A stretch of 64,000 bases of DNA, taken from the NCBI GenBank assembly GCA_036346255.1, contig CM070634.1, forward strand, positions 82,091,020 through 82,155,019, read 5' to 3'. The notes beneath the pieces are model-generated. The model had not been told where the DNA came from. It searched no databases and saw nothing but the letters and a program-made list of their open reading frames with translations. Shown piece after piece: positions 55,942 to 64,000 of this stretch. The stretch's first letter is position 1. Each line of letters starts with the position of its first letter. The position numbers were made by a program, and so were the translations under genes. Source of the stretch: Ampelocalamus luodianensis. Taxonomy: Eukaryota > Streptophyta > Magnoliopsida > Poales > Poaceae.

Positions 55942-58180
55942 TTATAGTTTACTATCAACTATTTTCCCATTCTTTCATCTTGCTTAACTGTGATGTAGTG
56001 GCCTCGTTATTATTTACTACCTCACTGTGAGTCCCACTTTGGTCCAAAGTTGTAGCTAAATGCTGATTGATGTTGGCATTGTTTTGACTTGGTAATGAAA
56101 TCATCATTGGTATAATTAAAGAGTAGTACATCTGTACTTGATACCAATGTTAGTCAAACACATCTAAGTGTGTCCTAAACTAGCGTTAGCATCAAATAGA
56201 TACATACATAACCACAAACAGTGCATCATCCACTAGCGTTAGCATAAAAAAGAAAACATTATCCACCGACAACAATAGTCAAGTTGGTTCTCTAGAAAAA
56301 AGTGACGGTCTATGTGAGTGATTACTGCATTAAATTATAGTTTACTGTCAACTCTATTCCCCCCTCCCGCCGCCGCCCCAGTCCCAATGTGGTGCTTTCC
56401 AACCCCTACCACGCCTTCCTCCTCTACGGCGTCTTGAGCTTCTCTGGTTACCGCGCCCTCTTCTCTAGCTCCCCTCGCCCTACTCCGTCGAAAGTTGCCT
56501 CCGTCGATGGTGCCTTCTTACTCCATGGGGCCAACAGAGTTGTTCATATCAATTGTGTTGCTCACGGTCGATTTTGGTTGATGTTAGTTGAGAATGTGTT
56601 CATGTGTTGTTTTTCTCGGGGGATTCCTTAGGTTTGCCTCCGTTTTACTAATTTTGTTGCGGATGTGCTCAATTGTTGTTTTGCTTTGGGGCTTTCTTTG
56701 GTTAAATTGTTGTTTTAGTATGCCATTTGTTTAGGTAATTGAGCTAAATCAATTAGGTGCTTAGTTTCTTAGTTGTTTCTGATATTGTCCAGGTAATTGA
56801 CCATTTGCAAACTATGCTATTTTAATTCTCATACTATGCTGATGAATTGTTGGAGTTATTGGCAGAGTTTCCCATGACAATCGTGTTGCTCGCGGTTGAT
56901 TTTGGTTGATGTTAGTTGGGAATGTGTTCATCCAACTTTCTCTAGGTATAAGAGATGTACCTTACTGTTCTATATTTCTCCATAGGAATGTCAAGAAATC
57001 ATTTCAACTTTGTATGAATGGCTCAAGAGAAGAGAATTCGGAGATAATTTGGTAAGTTACATACTTGAACTTTCTATTGCGCTTGCTTCATTTCCGGTCT
57101 AAAGTCTTACAATGTTCTCTATTCACTGTTTGTCAACGATCGAGTCGCCGATCTTACGAAAATAAAAAGAGAAAAATAGCTAAGAGTTCTTGGAGGTGAA
57201 TGGGGTTACTCTTTATTACAATGAATCAAGCTATTACAACGATTGCCTTAAGCAAGGCGACAGACTAGCCCTAATTACACTGAGTGTGTTGTATGCTATG
57301 TGACTGCTTCAATTGTCTTCAGATCACTGGGTCTTGTCTCCTTTGATCCTTCCCATCCCCCTTGGCTATTCGTCATCCATCTTTAAATAACTGGCGAAGA
57401 GGTAGCAGTTACTCTTGGAGAAGACACCTCTTGAAAGTGTCGTGTGGTTTGGGGCTAATAAAGCACATGCTCCATTCATCACACGGAAGGATATACTTGG
57501 AATCGGGTCTAAATACTAGTAGTAGTAGTAGGTCGAGGAAAATGTCTTTCGTTGGTTATTACTATAAAATAGGTATTTGCCGCTCTTTAGCACCGGATCA
57601 CAGATTTGGGACGGTTGCCGCACCTGTTTATCTCCGATGAATTTCCAGGCTCTGCCAGTGTCTGTGCAGCCACAGAAGTCGCTATGCTATGTAAGATTAA
57701 ACAAAGCTTTTAAAATGTGCTACTGATGAGATTTTTCAACTATACACAATATATATATTGAGAGCTAAGATTTCTAGATTTCCATTTGGGTATATCACAC
57801 AAACCGAGTACATCACTGATAAAAACTAGTTTAATACCGTGCTTTGCTACGGATTAAAAAAAAACATAGTCATAGTATGTCGAGTCGTCAACTGTTATCG
57901 TGCTCAGTGACATGATCTGACCTGTCGGTACCCTGCTCGTCGATCCCACGGACGCAGAGGAGGGTGGAGAGGACGGACGACCACCAACTCTAATTTTTAA
58001 ATAGTAGATAAAAGAGTCACTCGTAAAATAAGAGGAGTTGGAATGCGAAGTATTTCTTCGGAACTATTAATGGGCTAAAAAAAGCTAATTAAAGAAAACA
58101 AAAGCAAATAAAAATGGTGAAAAAAAAATCCACATTAGAGGAGAGAAATGGACGCAACAAAACGTCAACGGGGCTCCTAG
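55942..58180. other. Intergenic; one exon-like island
   Basis: 56986-57051 (22 codons, CQEIISTLYEWLKRREFG) has a good acceptor and donor on either side, and 56389-56631 is an open GC-rich frame, but no family is recognised. 57125-57650 resembles an LTR in composition (tgtcaacgatcgagtcgccg start), but no matching end with a TSD was found. Confidence 0.35.
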
Positions 58181-60612
58181 TAGTGCTGGCCAAATGGGCG
58201 GCCTGGCCCGGCCCAGCACGGGCACGACCCATCTCGGCACGGCCTGTTTCAGCCCGGATGTTAGATGCGCCGTGCCATGTCGGCCTACGTGCCGGGGTGG
58301 CGGCCAGGCACGACCCATCGGCTGTTCGTGCCAGACTGGGTCGGCACGAGCTCATTTAGCCCATCGGGCCAAGTGTGGCCTATTTTGCCCGTTTGGCCTA
58401 ACAGAATAAAAAAAATCCAAAAAAATAGAAAAATATGTAGAATTCAGAAGTAAACATGAAATTTTTTAAAAATGAGATAATCATATTAAAAATATAATAA
58501 AGAGCTTTATTAATGCCTAATTGGCTGCGTCGTTAAAACTTTCGTCAAGTAAAAACTCGACATGAGAAAACCTTGGTAAAGGAAAAAGAGTACATCATAT
58601 ATCTCTACATACATAATACATCATTGTCCTACGTGTCTGTGTTACTGTCATTGTCTAAGTACAAATTTTCGAACACCTCCAATAACTCTAGATTTTTTCA
58701 CAAAGTTTTGTGTTCATGAATCAGCTTATTCCAAGTCCTTCACAGTTAGAAGGATCTCCATCATCTCACTTGTGAGACTTGTTCTTCTCTCCTCTAATAT
58801 TTTTCCCAGAAAGACTGAAAGTAGACTTAGAGGAAACCGTAGAGACAGGAACAGTTAACACATCACGCACAAGTATGGATAGCATGGGATAAGTTAATTT
58901 ATGGGCTTGCCACCATTGCAAGGTGTCGAAGCCTTCTGGATTGAAATCCACCGTATCGCTGTCCAGATAGGTGGATAGTTCTCTACTCCTTGTAGGTCTT
59001 AGCTGAGAAGGCGACGATGTACAAGAAGAAAACCTTGACCTGGACCTGGACCTGGAGGAAGAGCCACCGAAGATCGTGCCCCACATATTTGTCTTCCCAC
59101 TCGAGGCGGGGGGCTACTTGATGTCATAGCGAGCGGACTTCCTGGAACTTATTTTTATACCTTTGGTAAACCTCGTATAACTGATAACGAACTTCTGCAA
59201 AATAGTCAGTATGATCTAACCCTGTAGCATCACTAAGAAGATCAAGTACACTACCAAATGCATCAATTTTACCCCTATGATCTAAAATAAATGCAAATGC
59301 ATATAGGTAAGAGATTTCTCTCTAATATTTAAGGCATTTAGATTTCATGGAAATAATAGCATCGCGTAAAACTAAGTCATTTTCATACATTTTTATTGAG
59401 TAGCAATTTGTAAAATACTATGCATAATGATAGGAGATGTTGGATAGTAGACAGCGGACAAAGCAACAGTTGCCTCATAAAAATTTCTAAAATGACAATA
59501 TCTTCTCAGCAACGAACCAATGTTGCTCAGTTAATAGTATGTTACTGTCAGTGCTATGATAGTGTGTTTGAATAAAAACAGAAAAAGTGCTCTTGTATGG
59601 TAAAAGACTCTTAAGCATGAGGTAAGTAGAGTTCCACCTTACCTGCATGTCCAAACCAAATTTTCTTGGACGTACATCCATTGTCCTGCAGAAGTTCTTA
59701 TATTGTGTTATTCTTACGTTAGAATTTTTCAAGAAAGAAATCGCATCGCGAAAAGCTTTAATATACGGGCTCAACCTCTTCAAACCACATTTGACTATAA
59801 GGTTGATAATTTGACACTGGAGTAAGAATGTCCATGGTCCTAGAGTTTGAAGCGGCGTTGTCTATAGTAATTGCAAATATTTTGTCTGTAAGACCAAAGT
59901 CTTCCACGACTTTGATAATATAGTCCGCAATATTCTCACCCGTGTGTGCTACATCAATTAATTTCAAAGTTATAATCCTTTTCTCCATTACCCAGTCATC
60001 GTTAACATAATACGCAACTGCACTAAGGTAATCCTTTCTAGCCTAACCACTCCATATGTCCGAGGTCAGGGCCACCGAAAATGTGCACGTACTAAATAGT
60101 TCATTTATTTTATTACGACGTTCATTGTAGTACTAGATCCCTAGTTGTTGTCTGCCTAGAAACAGAAAAAAAAATCTAGGATTATGCGCAGTCCTAATGT
60201 AATTTTGAAAAGAAGCAGACTCGCCAAAACCTAATGGTAAATCCTCAGAAGCAATTAAACGGCAGAGAGATTGGCGAGCTACCTGAGGATCATAGTCCCA
60301 GCTACGTACCGTACCGTCAGGGTTGCACTGCAGCTGCGTCTGCCTCATCAACAATCCTTGTCTGGCTCGACATCTTATAGCATGTCTAAGCAAGTGCCCC
60401 GTTTCACCTCTAGACTTTGCAGATAATTCATTGTGACAAATTTTACAAATAGCATATGGTACCTTATTTCCTGCTGTATCTTGCTTGGTTGTCATGTCAA
60501 AATTCTCCCACACTCCAGATGTAGACGGTCTCGACCTCTTTGCTCCGGTTGGCGTGGAGCCTGATGACATAACTCCATTTTGCCCTTCCGGTTGGCTTGA
60601 GGCAGTCGTAGC
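58181..60612 (-). mobile_element. BED-finger hAT transposon, cut off by an LTR insertion
   Basis: The left end TAGTGCTGGCC at 58181, followed by GC-rich ggcccggcccagcacgggc-type subterminal repeats, is typical of a widespread plant hAT group. The transposase relic lies on minus up to 60570. The other end is not present before 60612, where the LTR at 60613 begins, so this element is interrupted and its remainder is outside the window. Confidence 0.75.
58766..60570 (-). pseudogene. hAT transposase relic (BED finger, core, dimerisation domain)
   Basis: 60133-60570 has the N-terminus with a BED zinc finger (VWENFDMTT, AICKICHNELSAKS, TGHLLRHAIRC). 59758-59988 and 59487-59783 carry core pieces (DKIFAITIDNAASN with a conserved acidic residue, VRWNSTYLML). 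58766-59086 has the C-terminal dimerisation block (ELSTYLDSD, WWQAHKLTYPMLSILVRDVL, SSKSTFSLSGK). Frames change several times and 59090-59480 has no open frame, so it is inactive. Confidence 0.85.
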
Positions 60613-61649
60613 TGTAAGATCGAGGAGGCCGACTAGAGGGGGCGAATAGGCGGTTTTAAAAACTTTTTTTTAGCTAAAACCGACTTCTAATACATAATTA
60701 TAAACAATTCGGTTTTGCAAAATTAAAATCTAAATCAACTAGTCTTTACTAAGTGCACCAACAAAGATAAGCCTACAGACAATATGATAGCAATCAAACA
60801 AAAACAAGTAAGCAATTTAATTCTATGAATGTAAATTGCACAATGTAAATTGCAATAGGGTAAAGCACAATAAATCAAACTACAAAGACACGACGATGTT
60901 TTACCGTGGTGTTCAGAGACTTGCCGGTCTCCCCTAATCCACGTTGAGGTAAGCCAAAACCAATTGGATCAACTCCACAAATTAAGCCAACACCTCCAAG
61001 GTAAGTCAAATCACTTGGACCGGTTCCAAAATGAACCAACACCTCGATCCACTCGGGGTTGCTCTTCCTCCACTACGGAGATGGCGAGCACCAAACCACT
61101 CACAACACGCCAGCCTTCTCACAAGCTTCTTGAGAAGATCACCGGACCACGACACCTCCACGCCGTCTAGGTGTTGGTAAACACCAAGAGTAACAAGTCA
61201 AAAACTCTCACTTGAACTAATTAAGTGTCTAAGCTCAATGGATACACAATCCACTACCTAATGCAACACATGCACTTAGGATTTTCCTCTCAAAGCTCAC
61301 TAAGTGCAACATATGCACAAAAGAGAGGAGATGGCTTGCTCTTAGCTTAAAGGAATGTATATGGCACCAGCAACCTCAGCAGCAACTCTCACAACCGACC
61401 AAAGTAGGTATTTATAGCACACACACAAAAACTAGTTGTTGGGGACAAAGACAGAAACGAATCAGCATTTGCGGTAGTACCACCAATCAAGGCCGGTATT
61501 ACCGATCTACTCCAATGGATCTACTCCAACGGCTATAAAACTAGCCGTTGGACACACAGGAGCAAGCCAAACCAGAAAACACCTTTTCTGGAAAAAAACA
61601 TACTGCTCGATAGAATCGGTACTACCGTCATGCGGTAATACCGATGAGC

Positions 61650-62010
61650 AAATACGGTCATACCGATTGATCCTCGACCAGGTCCTCGACCACACAGGTC
61701 TACGACCACGCAGGTCTATGACCACTATTCACAAACAGGTCTACGACCACTGTTCTTCAACCAGTGTCTACCACCACGCAGGTCTACGACCACTGTTCTA
61801 CGACCACTGTCTACGAATAGGTCTACGACAACTGTTCGACGACCAATGTCTACGAGACTACGACCACTATCCACGAACAGGTCTACGACCACTATCTTCG
61901 ACCACTTAGGTCTACGACCACACAGGTCGTCTACGACCACTGTTCACGAACAGGTCTACGACCACTGTTCTCGACAAGGTCTTCGACCAGGTCTATGACC
62001 AGTTGCGGTA
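61650..62010. repeat. Minisatellite of ctacgaccac units
   Basis: About 20 degenerate copies of a 14-20 bp unit around aggtctacgaccactgttc. Located mid-LTR. Confidence 0.85.
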
Positions 62011-62479
62011 ATACCACCAACAGTCTGCGGTCATACCGTCAGAGACTAAAACACATGGATTTTGCATTCCGCTTCAACTCAATTTACAAAATATATTTGT
62101 CAATTGATGCATGATGCAAAGAAGGGTTAAATGCGAGATTCTCAACAAGTTGCAAAACATATTTGTCAACTTTTAGAATCACACCACAAGGAATAGGATA
62201 CATGGACTAAGACCATTTGCAAAATACATTCGCAAACTAAAGTCACATGCTACAAGGATTAAACATGAGCCTCAACTATTTGCAAAATACATTCGCAAAT
62301 ATTGGCAACATGCAAACGAGAGCTAGAGCAAGCACAACGAGCTATCAACACATAACTAACTCAAGCTACTAGTCAAGACCCCTCTTAATAGTACGACAAC
62401 CTATACTAGCAATCTGGTCTCCAACCAAACTCCAAGACCGGTAAAAGACTAGGAACACATCCTTAGCCCTAGCTAGTCA

Positions 62480-62940
62480 TACCTTTGTCTTGCACATTCA
62501 CTTGAAGCTTGATGACGCACATCTCCACTTCAAGATCGGGTCATTGACTTGACTTTGATAATCATCAACACATGATGATTTCTTTTACTTCGGGATCTTT
62601 GACTTGATGCTCATCAACACATGATGACATTCTTCATCCCGAGTCTTGATATGCATCAACACATGATGCATCCTTCACTTGATCCCCATCAACACATGAT
62701 GGGTCTTCTTTTGACTTGATGATCAACTCATAATCATCTCCTCTTCGAGATCTTGATATGCATCAACACATGATGTATCCTTTAATCCATGCTCTTGACT
62801 TCGATATCATCAACACATGATGATCTTCTTCACTTCGGGATCTTGACTTGAACATCACCAACACATGATGATTTCCTTTATCCCGAGTCTTGACTTGATG
62901 ACGATCAACTCATGATGTCATCCAAAGTCTCCAACCTCAT
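62480..62940. repeat. Minisatellite with catcaacacatgatg hairpin units
   Basis: Roughly eight units of 45-60 bp. Each carries catcaacacatgatg (a short inverted repeat), then a cttc/cttcggg spacer and tcttgacttga. Confidence 0.85.
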
Positions 62941-63040
62941 GGAAAATGTTAGTTCCACAATATGATTATCATTAATTACCACAACATATCATTAACTCAC
63001 AATGGTGGGTTTAGATTCTTCAATCTCCCCCTTTTGGTGA

Positions 63041-64000
63041 TTGATGACAAATCCTTTATCAATAACAACATTTGGATGTAAATCAACATAAGATAAGAAT
63101 TTAAGCTATTTAACTGTCTTCATGTATGTCATTAAGAAATTTAGAGTTACAAGTATTATCCTTGTTTTGAACTATGCATATGATGCGGGCATCCCTAACA
63201 CTTATGCATCTTCTCCTATTGTTGGTGAGGCAAAAACTGATGCGGACGTCCCTACGACCAGTTCAGTATCAGCCAGTCCAATGACCAGAGCTCGAATCAA
63301 GCTTCTAAACCAATAGGTGCTTTTGTTTCTTAATGAATCTCCTATTAACTATACTAAGAATTGGCTACTACCTCATGCAAATATTTTGTGCATTCTCAGA
63401 TTCGAACATTGTGAAGACTTCGGAAGGAAAGCAATGAAGGACCTTGGAAGATCAAAGGAAGTCACCTTATGCTATCTCGGCCAGGCTGTACAACCAGGTC
63501 TACCAACTCTACGACCAGGTCTACCAGTCCTACGACCAGGTCTCAAGCTCTACAACCAGTTTTTGAAGATGTACGATCAGTTTCCGAAGGCTTACGACTA
63601 GTTCTCCAAGATCTATGACCAGGTTCCCAAGGCTTACGACCAGTCTTACAACCAATCCTATGACCAGATCTACGACCAGTCCATCTACCAGGTCTTAAAC
63701 AATACTCGGTGGATGTCGTACTTGGAAGGAGCAGTACTCGGAGGGAGACGTGCTCGACAGGAACAGTGCTCGACAGCAATAGTACTCGGTCTGAACAGTA
63801 CTTGTTGCGAACATTATGATTCGGTTAGGATTTGGAAATTAGAGTCTTTGTCTAGCTTGGTTAGTTGTGCCGGCCCTAGATTTTGGTGGCGTGATTTCGG
63901 GAGGTTCACTATAAATACCACCGTGACCCCCATGTATCCCTAAGACCAGTTTATGCATAAGATTGAAACATAGCTATTGCTTGTTCTTTCAAACCAGAGT
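63041..64000 (+). other. Retroelement 3' region, partly coding-like
   Basis: A plus-strand 64-codon frame (63122-63316) ends SASPMTRARIKLLNQ, resembling the MTRARxKxLN tail seen at the end of some plant Ty3/gypsy proteins. This would mean another element in plus orientation next to the LTR. From 63480 to 63710 a repeat of ctacgaccag units reads partly as Tyr-Asp-Gln triplets. A TATA-like ctataaatacc lies at 63909-63919, suggesting the start of an LTR promoter. Boundaries are not resolvable within the window. Confidence 0.4.
63480..63710. repeat. Minisatellite of ctacgaccag units
   Basis: About 14 imperfect copies of a 15-18 bp unit. Related in text to the 61650-62010 array although it lies outside that LTR. 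Confidence 0.8.

Larger units (their letters stand above)
60613..63022 (-). repeat. Long LTR (about 2.4 kb), SIRE/Maximus-like
   Basis: On plus it starts TGTAAGATCG and ends GATTCTTCA. On minus it is then preceded by a purine-rich CACCAAAAGGGGGAGAT run (63023-63040), a typical polypurine tract for this group. So it reads as a 3' LTR on minus, with its element body to the right and beyond the window. It shares the gactagaggggg...gaatagg motif with the solo LTR at 12491. The probable TSD half is gtagc at 60608-60612. It contains two minisatellites. Copia assignment is an inference. Confidence 0.65.

Noticed and set aside
57125..57650. Possible solo LTR starting tgtcaacgatcgag
   Set aside because: No CA end with a matching 5-bp duplication could be found.
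62480..62940. CRISPR-like array of catcaacacatgatg units
   Set aside because: Units and spacers are degenerate and of uneven length, in a plant LTR; it is a minisatellite.

Overview
This is a window of plant nuclear DNA, most likely from a grass close to rice (Oryza). The evidence is spliced genes with GT-AG introns, a 60S ribosomal protein L34 gene with plant-type promoter motifs, GC-rich 5' gene ends, and a dense nest of grass-type transposons. The species is an inference; no search could be run. I recognise only two intact-looking host genes. One is RPL34 (5-1850, minus, four exons, complete coding sequence). The other is a five-exon DUF1666-family gene (16662-20939, minus, 1138 aa). A small unidentified gene (45162-45450, minus) is readable only if two single-base losses are allowed for. 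A receptor-kinase fragment (55346-55941, plus) is a pseudogene.

Most of the rest is mobile DNA, and many element edges could be fixed by target-site duplications (TSDs). 2483-2851: small Mutator-like element (10-bp TSD). 3154-14978: decayed Ty3/gypsy chromovirus on the minus strand (TSD CTCGG); its right LTR was invaded by a 2-kb solo LTR at 12491-14525 (TSD GATTT). 22075-27340: PIF/Harbinger element (TSD TTA) with transposase and Myb/SANT-like genes, each broken by a TAG. 27762-28258: remnant of a TTF-finger hAT transposase. 30509-37124: hAT-like non-autonomous element (CATATG on both sides), itself invaded by a gag-only LTR element at 30720-36176 (TSD CCCGT) whose 5' LTR carries a perfect 230-bp palindrome. 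39248-42184: non-coding LTR element (TSD gcgct/gcgtt). 48728-49113: second small Mutator-like element of the first family (9-bp TSD). 49192-51427: Mutator-like element with about 540-bp terminal inverted repeats (10-bp TSD) carrying an intron-containing gene and an RNA-hairpin-like inverted repeat. 52293-52680: solo LTR (TSD TAGCC). 58181-60612: BED-finger hAT element cut off by a long LTR (60613-63022) whose element runs past the window end.

Two signals stand out. First, the 49192-51427 element encloses a TATA box, a spliced small gene and a 76-bp-arm hairpin. Fifteen arm positions differ, and 11 of these would still pair as G-U in plus-strand RNA; this is the pattern expected of a young small-RNA precursor made from a captured gene. 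Second, wherever an internal standard exists (LTR pairs, an invariant tRNA primer site, a coding frame) the sequence repeatedly shows CAG/CTG shortened to CG or CCG. Many apparent frameshifts may therefore be consensus errors at methylated CHG sites rather than biology.

The remaining stretches (about 37.1-39.2, 42.2-45.1, 46.5-48.7 and 52.7-55.3 kb) are mostly AT-rich or low-complexity DNA with no gene I can support.
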